Positions 37,773-45,832 of a DNA stretch of 64,000 bases are shown here, one piece after another. The DNA lies in the NCBI GenBank assembly GCA_030424975.1, contig JAUHVY010000001.1, forward strand, positions 121,093 through 185,092. The letters run 5' to 3'. Below the pieces are notes generated by a model. That model ran no database searches, was not told where the DNA came from, and was given only the letters and a program-made list of their open reading frames with translations. Each line of letters begins with the position of its first letter. Positions within the stretch are counted from its first letter, which is position 1. The stretch is from Alphaproteobacteria bacterium (GTDB lineage: Bacteria > Pseudomonadota > Alphaproteobacteria > Micavibrionales > Micavibrionaceae). A program made the translations under genes and the position numbers.

Positions 37773-39719
37773 ATGACACGAATAAGAGATATCAAAACAA
37801 CGTTCACAGCCGGTGAAGTTTCGCGTGATTTACTGGGGCGCGGAGATTTACGCGCTTATGATAACGGTGCACTATCTTTGCGCAATGTATTCATAAACCC
37901 GACGGGCGGGGTAAAGCGTCGCTTCGGCATGCGGTTTATTGACACGGCTGCGGGCGACGGGAAGCTGATTGCGTATGAATTCAATACCGAGCAAACGGCC
38001 TTAATTGTCATTACGGACGGGCAAATTGATATTTATTCCGGCGGCGTCCAGGAGGCGAGTATCAGCGCCCCGTGGGATAGTGATGAGATTAAACAATTGG
38101 TCTGGACACAAAGCGCGGATACGCTGCTATTCGTGCATCCCGATGTACCGCCGAAAAAATTGGTGCGTAGTGCCTTTGGTGTTTGGACGTTATCGGATTG
38201 GGCATTTTTTACAGATCAAAACATTATTCATCAGCCGTTTTTTAAATTTGCCGAGAGCGATGTGACCTTAACGCCAAGTGATGTAACGGGGGATATTACC
38301 TTAACGGCGTCTGCATCGGTTTTTAGTGCGGCACATGAAAACACACGTTTGCGGGTGCGCGGTATAGATGTTGTGATCACGGATTTTGACTCCCCCACAG
38401 TGGTGAGCGCAACCGTAATTCCAAAACCAAATCTCGATTACGATGCCGCGGAAGCAGGTAGTGAGGAATTTCTGGAATTACCAAATAGCGATGCGACAAT
38501 TGATTGGTATGAGCAGGCATTCAGCCCCGCGCGCGGATATCCCACAACGGTAGCGTTCCATCAGGATCGTTTAGTAATTGGCGGTTCGCGTGACTTGCCG
38601 AACCGTTTGTGGTTTTCCAAATCTGGCGATTTGTTTAATTTTGACCTGGGGCAGGGATATGACGACGAAGCCATAGAGTTTGCGATTTTATCAGATCAGG
38701 TGAATGCCATTCGCGGTGTTTTTTCATCACGTCATTTGCAGGTTTTTACAAGCGGCGCGGAATGGATGGTTACGGGTGATCCGTTGACGCCGCAATCGGT
38801 GCAAATTCGCAGACAAACCAGAACGGGATCACGCATTGATCGATATATTCCGCCGGTGAATGTTGATGGTGCGACGCTGTATGTTGCGCGAAGCGGACGT
38901 GAAATTCATGAATATCTTTATACGGATTTAGAGCAAGCCTACACCTCTACCGATTTGGCGTTGCTCTCGCGTCATGTCATTAAAACCCCGATAGATCAGG
39001 ATTATGATGCGCGTAACCGCCTGTTATTTGTGGTGCGCGATGACGGTAAATTCGCGAGCTTGACCGTTTTTCGTGCCGAACAGGTTTCCGCATGGACATT
39101 GCATAAAACGGATGGTGCCGTACGCTCCGTTTCTGTGGTTGGGGATGAGGTTTATATGTTGGTGCAACGAGGTGCAGAGCATTTCATTGAACTGTTGGAT
39201 GACACGCTATTTTTAGACGCTGCCCTGTCAGGTGAGGTCAATACCCCCGCAACCGTATGGGCGGGATTAGACCATCTGGAGGGGCAAACCGTATCCATTG
39301 TGGCAGATGGTTTGTTGGTTGCGGATCAACAGGTGCAGAGCGGGTCAGTGACCTTGGATGAGCCGGCGTTGGCGGTGCAGGTCGGGCTGCCTTATACGCA
39401 TATCGTTGAGCCGTTGCCCCCGAATGAGGCCGGGCACATTGGTGCGGGGCGAAAGATACGCTTGGTTGAGGCTATATTCCGTATGCAAGATACGGCCGCG
39501 CTTCGGCTTGATGTAGGGCGCGGCCTGCAGGATATCTCTCTGAAAGATTTGGATAATCAGGTCCTTGATGCACCACAGTTGAGTGTTAGCGGTGATGTAC
39601 GCGTACGTGCGCTGGGTTGGCAAAAGGACGGGACGACGCCGCTATGGCGGATTGAGCAAAGGGCGGCCTTGCCATTTGAATTGTTGTTTGTGTCATCTGA
39701 AATCAAGGTCAATGAATAA
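37773..39719 (+). CDS. tail tubular protein B (T7 gp12-like nozzle)
   Basis: 648 residues from the ATG at 37773 (GGGGAGAGG just upstream). The N-terminus matches the nozzle family: IRDIKTTFTAGEVSRDLLGR, YDNGALSLRNVFINPTGGV, KRRFGMRFI. Central PTTVAFHQDRLVIGGSRDLP, RLWFSKSGDLFNFDLG, VFTSGAEWMVTGD and a beta-propeller-like C-terminal half follow. It forms the tail nozzle that holds fibres. It is shorter than T7 gp12 (~794 residues) but similar to prophage relatives. Confidence 0.85.
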   Translation: MTRIRDIKTTFTAGEVSRDLLGRGDLRAYDNGALSLRNVFINPTGGVKRRFGMRFIDTAAGDGKLIAYEFNTEQTALIVITDGQIDIYSGGVQEASISAPWDSDEIKQLVWTQSADTLLFVHPDVPPKKLVRSAFGVWTLSDWAFFTDQNIIHQPFFKFAESDVTLTPSDVTGDITLTASASVFSAAHENTRLRVRGIDVVITDFDSPTVVSATVIPKPNLDYDAAEAGSEEFLELPNSDATIDWYEQAFSPARGYPTTVAFHQDRLVIGGSRDLPNRLWFSKSGDLFNFDLGQGYDDEAIEFAILSDQVNAIRGVFSSRHLQVFTSGAEWMVTGDPLTPQSVQIRRQTRTGSRIDRYIPPVNVDGATLYVARSGREIHEYLYTDLEQAYTSTDLALLSRHVIKTPIDQDYDARNRLLFVVRDDGKFASLTVFRAEQVSAWTLHKTDGAVRSVSVVGDEVYMLVQRGAEHFIELLDDTLFLDAALSGEVNTPATVWAGLDHLEGQTVSIVADGLLVADQQVQSGSVTLDEPALAVQVGLPYTHIVEPLPPNEAGHIGAGRKIRLVEAIFRMQDTAALRLDVGRGLQDISLKDLDNQVLDAPQLSVSGDVRVRALGWQKDGTTPLWRIEQRAALPFELLFVSSEIKVNE

Positions 39720-39741
39720 GCCAAAATGAAAGGATAATGAA

Positions 39742-40212
39742 ATGGGAAGTTTAGTTCCGGTACTGGCGAGTACTCTACTAACGCAAGGTGTGGCCTTTGC
39801 CGCGCAAGAGGGGCAGCGCCGCCAAGGTGAAAAGCAACTAAAGCAAGAGCAAGCCTTGCGAGAGCGGCAGAACGCACAAAGTGCCGCGCTTGAAAAAGAA
39901 AGACTTGCACTTGATACAAAAAATACAGAGGCGGAGCGTAAAAGCGCGCTGAAACGTGCGGTATCGCGTCAACGCGCGCAATTCGGTGCGCAAGGGGTCG
40001 GTGCATCGGGGGGCTCCTCTCAGGCGGTGTTGCTTGGCTTTTTTGATGAATCAGAAGATGAGCGCGAAAAGCGTGAGGCTATGGATAATATACGAAGCCG
40101 TGCCATTGATCAGGGGCTAAGCCAGCAAAGCGCGATAAATGTATTGCAGCGCACGCAACTAGCGGAGAAAAATCGCCTGCGTAGCTTAAGCACTATTACT
40201 GACCTTGTATAA
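39742..40212 (+). CDS. internal virion protein candidate (gp14-like by position)
   Basis: 156 residues. A short hydrophobic N-terminus (LVPVLASTLLTQGVAFAA) precedes a long Gln/Glu/Arg-rich coiled coil (EKQLKQEQALRERQNAQSAA) with a central Gly/Ser hinge (GAQGVGASGGSSQAV). Size, composition and place between the nozzle and tail fibre fit T7 gp14-type internal proteins. No large gp15/gp16-like partners are present. AAAGGA precedes the ATG. Confidence 0.6.
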   Translation: MGSLVPVLASTLLTQGVAFAAQEGQRRQGEKQLKQEQALRERQNAQSAALEKERLALDTKNTEAERKSALKRAVSRQRAQFGAQGVGASGGSSQAVLLGFFDESEDEREKREAMDNIRSRAIDQGLSQQSAINVLQRTQLAEKNRLRSLSTITDLV

Positions 40213-40230
40213 GAATACGGAGAAAAGCAA

Positions 40231-42252
40231 ATGACCGAACATATAAAAATACCCGATATCTCGCCGATTGTGCGTTATGTCGCCAATGGTTCGCAAACCG
40301 ATTATGACTTCCCGTTTCCGATTTTTGCGAGTGAAGATTTGATCGTACAGCTTAATGGGGCAACACAAGTCAGCGGGTTTGATATTATTGATGCGGGTGT
40401 AACACATGGCGGGCAGGTACAATTTGATTCTGCGCCGGCTAACGGCATTATTATTACAATAAAGCGGGAGTTACCCATCGAGCGCATAAGCGATTATTTG
40501 GAAGGGGGCGATTTTAGCGCGGCCTCTATCAACTCGGAGCTTGATTACATGATAGCCGCCTTGCAACAGGTGAAGCGCGAAAATGATGTGATGCTGCGTT
40601 ATGATGATAGTGAAACGCCGGGGGAAACTGTTCTTCCTGCGCGCAATTTACGTGCGCATAAGGCATTGGGTTTTGATGGTGACGGTAACCCGATTGCGGT
40701 TTCACTCGATGGTGCAATGGCATCACTCGATTTTACAGCGGTCGGTACGGGCGCAAATACGCGCTCGGCGCATGATAAGTTCACAGATATCGTATCGGTA
40801 AAGGATTTCGGGGCGGTGGGTGATGGCATTACTGATGATACAATCGCCATTCAAAATGCATTAGGGGCGGCCGACGCCGTTTATTTGCCCGAAGGAGAAT
40901 ATTTGATCAGTGCGACAATACAAATGCGCGCCCGCAAAAGTTTGTACGGGGTTGGCGCGGCATCTGTGTTGAAGGCCAATAGTGCGGTGTTCAATGTGAT
41001 TGAAGTCGTTGAGGATTATGTGCGCCTTTCCGATTTCCGTATTGAGGGCGGGAATATCGGCATAAAACTGTACGGTTTATTGCGCCCTGTTGTACAATCA
41101 TCGATTGTTGATGTGACGATTGTTACACCTCAAGTCGGAGTGCAGTTAGACGGGTATAATGATACGAATTATCCGTGTTATTGGAATAATTTTACTCGTG
41201 TTTTGGTCGAGCAACCAGCAGTGCATGGCTTTCACCTTACAAAAAGCGGTGCCGGGGATACGCCCAATGCCAATAAATTTTATGCATGCCGTGCTTATTC
41301 ATTGGGGGCGGATATTTCAGGCGCCGGATTTTATGTCGAGCACGGGCGCTTCAATAATACTTTTATTGATTGTGAGGCCAACGTCAAGGGCACGGCGCAG
41401 GGGTGTTTCATAATCGGCGCAAATTCAGATAAGACCTTGCTGATTAATCCGTATGCAGAGAGTAATAACCTGGTGCCGAATGTGAAGCTGGAAGCAGGGT
41501 CTATTGAAACTTCGATTATGAATTTGTTATCGGTAAGTGATGGCGCCGCAATTTGGGATTTATCAGGCGGCGAATACACGGCCTATAATGCGGGGTATCC
41601 GTATAAAAACCGTTTGCAGAAAACCACTGTGACGGATTTGAATACAACTTTGCAACGCTATGACACAGAATTTATCGATAGTAGCGGCAGCGTGACCCTA
41701 GATTTGTCGCATTCCGTGCATTTGGTTTCATCCTATGGCGGTGCACTCGACATCGTTTTACCAAATGCGGTTGATGCCGCAGGGGCAATGATGGTTATTA
41801 AGAAAACCGACAGCTCGGCCAATGTGATTACGATTAAGGAAGAGGACGGCGCAGGAGCAGACGGCAAAGATTTCTTTCTTGGCGCGGAAAATGACTATGT
41901 GATGATGGTTTCAAACGGGGCAGAATGGTTTGTTATTGCCTCAAATCGATCAAGCGGAAATACACGTTATTTCGACGGCAGTGGTACATACGATATTGAT
42001 ATGGCAGTTGATACATATCTACTCTCAGGCTTTAGCGGAGCAATGACGGCGCGCCTTCCGCCTGCGAATGCTGCGGAGAGTATCGGTCGCACCGTTACGA
42101 TCAAAAAAACGGATGTGTCATCAAACGTTATTACCGTGACAGAGCAGGGTGCGACAGGCCCCGATGGCTATGCGCAACCGTTAAGCAGCCAGTATGATGC
42201 AATTACGGTGGTGTCAGATGGCGGGCAATGGTGGATTGTTGGTAAATTTTAA
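40231..42252 (+). CDS. tail fibre/tailspike protein
   Basis: 673 residues. The N-terminal part (about 1-130) resembles T7 gp17-type adaptors: VRYVANGSQTDYDFPFPIF, LIVQLNGATQVSGFDI, LPIERISDYLEGGDF. From 187 a pectate-lyase-like beta-helix begins: VSVKDFGAVGDGITDDTIAI, LPEGEYLISATIQM. The last 198 residues are two related ~95-residue modules (476-570, 579-673) with MVIKKTDSSANVITI / VTIKKTDVSSNVITV and EWFVIA / QWWIVG. The protein would bind and perhaps cut a surface polysaccharide of the target cell. A terminator follows. Confidence 0.82.
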   Translation: MTEHIKIPDISPIVRYVANGSQTDYDFPFPIFASEDLIVQLNGATQVSGFDIIDAGVTHGGQVQFDSAPANGIIITIKRELPIERISDYLEGGDFSAASINSELDYMIAALQQVKRENDVMLRYDDSETPGETVLPARNLRAHKALGFDGDGNPIAVSLDGAMASLDFTAVGTGANTRSAHDKFTDIVSVKDFGAVGDGITDDTIAIQNALGAADAVYLPEGEYLISATIQMRARKSLYGVGAASVLKANSAVFNVIEVVEDYVRLSDFRIEGGNIGIKLYGLLRPVVQSSIVDVTIVTPQVGVQLDGYNDTNYPCYWNNFTRVLVEQPAVHGFHLTKSGAGDTPNANKFYACRAYSLGADISGAGFYVEHGRFNNTFIDCEANVKGTAQGCFIIGANSDKTLLINPYAESNNLVPNVKLEAGSIETSIMNLLSVSDGAAIWDLSGGEYTAYNAGYPYKNRLQKTTVTDLNTTLQRYDTEFIDSSGSVTLDLSHSVHLVSSYGGALDIVLPNAVDAAGAMMVIKKTDSSANVITIKEEDGAGADGKDFFLGAENDYVMMVSNGAEWFVIASNRSSGNTRYFDGSGTYDIDMAVDTYLLSGFSGAMTARLPPANAAESIGRTVTIKKTDVSSNVITVTEQGATGPDGYAQPLSSQYDAITVVSDGGQWWIVGKF

Positions 42253-42301
42253 AAACGGCGTTGCTACGCTTGATATTTAAACGATTACAATATGTTTTCT
42301 G

Positions 42302-42327
42302 AAGCCGCCTTTCGGGCGGTTTTTTTA
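42302..42327 (+). terminator. terminator after the tail fibre gene
   Basis: CCGCC (42305-42309) pairs with GGCGG (42315-42319) around a TTTCG loop, followed by seven T. Confidence 0.75.
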
Positions 42328-42347
42328 TTGAAGAAAGGATGGCATGA

Positions 42348-42665
42348 ATGGCCGTAATTGAACAAAAGATGCGCACGCAAATCGCTTCTTTTTTACCGTC
42401 TGCCCTGCGTACGGCTATGGATTCGTACAAGGCATTTTCCGTTGCCAATGCATATGAAGGTGCAAAAGAATTTAAAACGCATCATGATGCATGCAAAGTA
42501 GCAATCGCCCATATTGATTTTTTGATTAAGTTGGCACAATGGGCGGATTTACCGGACCCCGCGATAGAAGATGAGGTGCAACATTCTATGCTTTCACAAC
42601 TTATTGAAAATGCCCGCTGCGAATTATCGGGTTACGACGGGCAGTCAGATGAAAACTTGGAATGA
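42348..42665 (+). CDS. hypothetical protein, small-terminase candidate by position
   Basis: 105 residues, soluble and helical: MRTQIASFLPSALRTAMDSY, YEGAKEFKTHHDACKVAIAH, FLIKLAQWADLPDPAIEDEV. No family is recognised. It stands between tail fibre and large terminase, where T7 carries the small terminase (gp18, 89 residues), so that role is a positional guess. The mini-frame ATGGCATGA overlaps its start. Confidence 0.5.
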   Translation: MAVIEQKMRTQIASFLPSALRTAMDSYKAFSVANAYEGAKEFKTHHDACKVAIAHIDFLIKLAQWADLPDPAIEDEVQHSMLSQLIENARCELSGYDGQSDENLE

Positions 42666-42683
42666 TATGAAAAATAATATAGG

Positions 42684-43379
42684 ATGCCGCGCATAGAAAT
42701 ATTGGGTGAGTTGAGCTGTGGGATGAGTAAGCGTTTCAAAGATATGGATTATAGCCAGATTGATAAAACAAGTCTGACAATGCCTGTAATGGTTTTAAGC
42801 GGCTTGATTGCCGTAAGCACGGCATATCACTTTATCAAAGAGCAAAGAGAAGATGTGTCCGATGTTCTGTCTGATTTGCCCGTGAATGAGATGTTTTGCC
42901 GTGTTCCTGATCTTCCGGAAGGGAATTTCCTGAATGATGATCCGTTTGCCTATTTGATGATGGAAAAGGAACCTTCTTTTGAACATTTTTGGGAAGGTGA
43001 TGAAAACCTGAAGATCGTCAATTTCGAATTTGACTATAATCGCACGCTGACGAATAAAAATATCGAATTCTTTACCTCTATCCCGCAGGATATTGTAGAC
43101 GACCCGAATGTGACATTCGTTTTAAGTGGCCATGCAACAGATGATATGCGCGGTATCTTTGGTCGAGGCGTTCCGATTACGGACGATGTTGAGGAGCAAT
43201 ATAATAACCACTTGCGGAATAATTTTAAAATCGCGAGCGGGCGTTTGGATTTTATTAAATCGAAATTGGTCGAGGCGGGTATTTCAGAAGACCGTATTAC
43301 CGTTAATAATTTGAATACGCGTTACAATAAACGCGCGGTTGATTTGGAGGTATGCCTTGCGGGGCATGACCACGAATAG
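42684..43379 (+). CDS. OmpA-like domain protein in the phage cluster
   Basis: 231 residues. A short cytoplasmic part precedes a membrane segment (~32-48, MPVMVLSGLIAVSTAYHFI) and a C-terminal OmpA/MotB-like domain: IVNFEFDYNRTLTNKNIEFF, VTFVLSGHATDD, and NNFKIASGRLDFIKSKLVEA. The Arg-rich end YNKRAVDLEV follows. Such domains bind peptidoglycan. An in-frame ATG at 42723 is an alternative start. It could serve in lysis or wall attachment (a spanin-like job), or be host-derived cargo. This family is not usual in phage clusters. Confidence 0.65.
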   Translation: MPRIEILGELSCGMSKRFKDMDYSQIDKTSLTMPVMVLSGLIAVSTAYHFIKEQREDVSDVLSDLPVNEMFCRVPDLPEGNFLNDDPFAYLMMEKEPSFEHFWEGDENLKIVNFEFDYNRTLTNKNIEFFTSIPQDIVDDPNVTFVLSGHATDDMRGIFGRGVPITDDVEEQYNNHLRNNFKIASGRLDFIKSKLVEAGISEDRITVNNLNTRYNKRAVDLEVCLAGHDHE

Positions 43380-43408
43380 TTTTTAGTTTGGAACTTTAAT
43401 TTTTGTAG

Positions 43409-43435
43409 AGCTTCGCAATTTGCGAAGCTTTTTTT
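43409..43435 (+). terminator. terminator upstream of the large terminase
   Basis: AGCTTCGC (43409-43416) pairs with GCGAAGCT (43422-43429), followed by seven T. It closes the OmpA-like unit. Confidence 0.75.
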
Positions 43436-43445
43436 ATGCCTGAAA
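43427..43445 (+). repeat. GC-T7-ATGCCTGAAA element, copy 3
   Basis: 19 bases identical to 34307-34325. The ATG (43436) opens a 6-codon frame (MPENRP, then TAA), followed by the AAGGGG ribosome site of the terminase gene. Confidence 0.7.
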
Positions 43446-43467
43446 ACAGGCCGTAAGGGGATTTTAT

Positions 43468-44952
43468 ATGGCGCGCTTTGATATAACCGAGGCAGATTTT
43501 AAATTATTTGTCGTGCTGTGGAATCAACGGCAGAATTTGCAAACACCTGACGTGCATTTGGATATGGCGCAATGGTTGGAGCATGCATATAAAACACAGG
43601 AAAGGCGTCTGTTGTTGATGGCGTTTCGGAGCGCGGGTAAATCGACGTTAGTCGGGCTTTTTGCGGCATGGTTGCTTTATCGTGATGCAAATTTGCGCAT
43701 TATGGTTTTGGCCGCAGATCAGGTGCTTGCCGCAAAGATGGTGCGAAATGTGAAACGCATCATTGAACGTCATCCCTTAACGCAAAAAATGAAGCCAAAA
43801 CGCGCAGATCAATGGGCATCTGACAGGTTTACAGTGCGCCGCATGCTGGAGCTTCGTGACCCGTCAATGATTGCCAAGGGGGTCTGCGCCAATATCACAG
43901 GTAGCCGCGCCGATATCGTAATTTGTGATGATGTTGAGGTTCCTAATACATGCGATAGCGTGGAAAAGCGTGAGGATCTGCGTAACCGTTTGGCAGAAAT
44001 GATTTATGTCCTAACGGCGTGCGGTACACAGCTCTATGTCGGAACGCCGCATCATTTTTACTCTATCTATGCTCGTGAGGGGCGCCCGGAAATCGGTGAA
44101 GACGGACCTTTTCTGGATGGGTTTAAGCGCTTAGAGTTGCCATTGCTGGATGATCATGGGAATTGTCGGTGGTCTGAACGATATAGTGATTATGATATTG
44201 CGCAAATGCGCCGCGCCGCAGGGCCGAATAAATTCGAAAGCCAGATGATGCTGCGCCCGGTGAATATTGCGCAGGGGCGTCTAAACCCTGACTTGCTGCG
44301 GCATTATGATGATGATCTTGATTATGTGCGAGAGATCAAAACCCTGTTCATAGGTGATAAACGCATGGTTGGTGCGTCGTGCTGGTGGGATCCTGCTTTT
44401 GGCAATCATCGTGGGGATAACAGTGTTTGCGCAGTGGTTTTTACCGATGAGAGTGGTGATTATTACTTGCATCACCTTGAATATATCACAGTGGATGAGC
44501 GGTGCGATGATGATGAGGCAACGCAGCAAGCACGCATTGTGGCCAATATCGCCAAGCAATTTTATCTGCCGCGTATAACTGTGGAGATTAACGGTATTGG
44601 GCGTTTTCTGCCTAATATCTTGCGTAATCAGTTGAGCCTTGCTCATGCCCCGACGCGGGTTGATGAGGTATCAAGCCACAGGCCAAAGGTCGCGAGGATT
44701 ATGGAAGGGTTTGACGCCCTGATGGCGGCGCGGCGGCTTTATGTTCATCGCAATGTCCTAAAGACCCCGTTTTTAATGGAAATGCGTGAATGGCGCCCCG
44801 ATGGCGGCAAAGGGCATGATGATGGGTTGGATGCGGTTGCAGGAGCCTTATCGCAGCAGCCTGACCGCTTGCAGCGCGTTTATGGTAGGGGCGCACATCA
44901 ATGGGGGGGCGGCGTTAAACACATGCGCGCAAAAAGTGATTTTGACGTTTAA
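43468..44952 (+). CDS. terminase large subunit
   Basis: 494 residues. The ATPase part has Walker A RSAGKST (54-60) and Walker B IVICDDVE (150-157), then TQLYVGTPHHFYSIY. The nuclease part has acidic residues in CWWDPAFGNHRGDNSV and GHDDGLDAVAGAL. This T7 gp19-like motor cuts and packages DNA into the prohead. All catalytic motifs are intact, so the gene looks functional. AAGGGG lies 8 bases before the ATG. Confidence 0.92.
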   Translation: MARFDITEADFKLFVVLWNQRQNLQTPDVHLDMAQWLEHAYKTQERRLLLMAFRSAGKSTLVGLFAAWLLYRDANLRIMVLAADQVLAAKMVRNVKRIIERHPLTQKMKPKRADQWASDRFTVRRMLELRDPSMIAKGVCANITGSRADIVICDDVEVPNTCDSVEKREDLRNRLAEMIYVLTACGTQLYVGTPHHFYSIYAREGRPEIGEDGPFLDGFKRLELPLLDDHGNCRWSERYSDYDIAQMRRAAGPNKFESQMMLRPVNIAQGRLNPDLLRHYDDDLDYVREIKTLFIGDKRMVGASCWWDPAFGNHRGDNSVCAVVFTDESGDYYLHHLEYITVDERCDDDEATQQARIVANIAKQFYLPRITVEINGIGRFLPNILRNQLSLAHAPTRVDEVSSHRPKVARIMEGFDALMAARRLYVHRNVLKTPFLMEMREWRPDGGKGHDDGLDAVAGALSQQPDRLQRVYGRGAHQWGGGVKHMRAKSDFDV

Positions 44953-44978
44953 AACTATAAATAATAGGGACAAAGACA

Positions 44979-45302
44979 ATGACAGAGATTTCTACAGATT
45001 TACTCTGGTGGATTACGGTGGTTGATTTACCGGCGCTGAGCGGTCTTTTCTGGCTTATCTGGCGTGTACGGACAGAGGCAGAAGATGCCGTGGATGATAT
45101 GCATGTCACGCTGGATTTACGCTGTGATCAACTGCGTGAGGCACTTCATGGGTTCAAGTTGGAAGTCGCAAAAAATTATGCATCACAGCGCGATTTACGT
45201 GCACTAGAAACGCGGCTGGTGGAGCATTTGCTGCGTATTGAGGCAAAACTGGACAGCACAGCCCTCAAAACCGAAAGCCTGAGCGCTGGCAGAGATTATT
45301 AA
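44979..45302 (+). CDS. small membrane protein with coiled coil
   Basis: 107 residues. One membrane helix (~8-27, LLWWITVVDLPALSGLFWLI) is followed by a charged coiled-coil region to the C-terminus (LRCDQLREALHGFKLEVAKN, LRALETRLVEHLLRIEAKL). It lies between the terminase and the lysin genes, so it probably belongs to the lysis module (Rz-like or holin accessory). No family is assigned. Confidence 0.6.
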   Translation: MTEISTDLLWWITVVDLPALSGLFWLIWRVRTEAEDAVDDMHVTLDLRCDQLREALHGFKLEVAKNYASQRDLRALETRLVEHLLRIEAKLDSTALKTESLSAGRDY

Positions 45303-45325
45303 TCATAAACAAACGGAGAAAAGAA

Positions 45326-45832
45326 ATGGATAAACGACCACAATTGGTCGCGATTTGTGATGGAAAGGTAACAGATACATTGCAAAATCGTGAGCAGACA
45401 ATGCAGGATTTCTACAATGATATGGCGATTGATGTTTTAGCACGCACAATGTGGGGTGAGGCCCGCGGGCAAGGAACGGACGGGTTAAGCGCTGTGGCTT
45501 GTGTTGTTTTAAACCGCGTGAAGGTCGCGCATGAACACGGAACATATTGGTGGGGGAATAATATAATTCAGGTGTGCCAGAAGCCTTATCAGTTTTCGTG
45601 TTGGAACCGATCTGATACGAATTTTAAAAAGCTTCAATATGTAGGGGCGGATAATGTGTACTTTGCATCCTGTCTGCGTATTGCGCGGCGTGCCGTTATC
45701 GGTGTTCTGGACGATAACACAAATGGCGCAACACATTATCATGCCGATTATGTATCGCCATATTGGGCACGTGGTAAACAGCCATGTGCTGAAATAGGTG
45801 CGCATTTGTTTTACAAACTGGTGGAGGGGTAG
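45326..45832 (+). CDS. cell wall hydrolase (SleB/lysozyme-like endolysin)
   Basis: 168 residues. The hydrolase_2 pattern is LARTMWGEARGQGTDGLSAV with the probable catalytic Glu45, then ACVVLNRV, QVCQKPYQFSCWN and GATHYHADYVSPYWARGK. The family cleaves peptidoglycan, and in phage and gene-transfer-agent clusters it frees particles. No signal peptide is seen, so release would depend on the adjoining holin, whose ATG follows the stop directly. GGAG lies 9 bases upstream of the ATG. Confidence 0.87.
   Translation: MDKRPQLVAICDGKVTDTLQNREQTMQDFYNDMAIDVLARTMWGEARGQGTDGLSAVACVVLNRVKVAHEHGTYWWGNNIIQVCQKPYQFSCWNRSDTNFKKLQYVGADNVYFASCLRIARRAVIGVLDDNTNGATHYHADYVSPYWARGKQPCAEIGAHLFYKLVEG

Noticed and set aside
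45509-45805. 98-codon minus-strand frame in the cell wall hydrolase gene
   Set aside because: It lies entirely antisense to the hydrolase and has no coding features.
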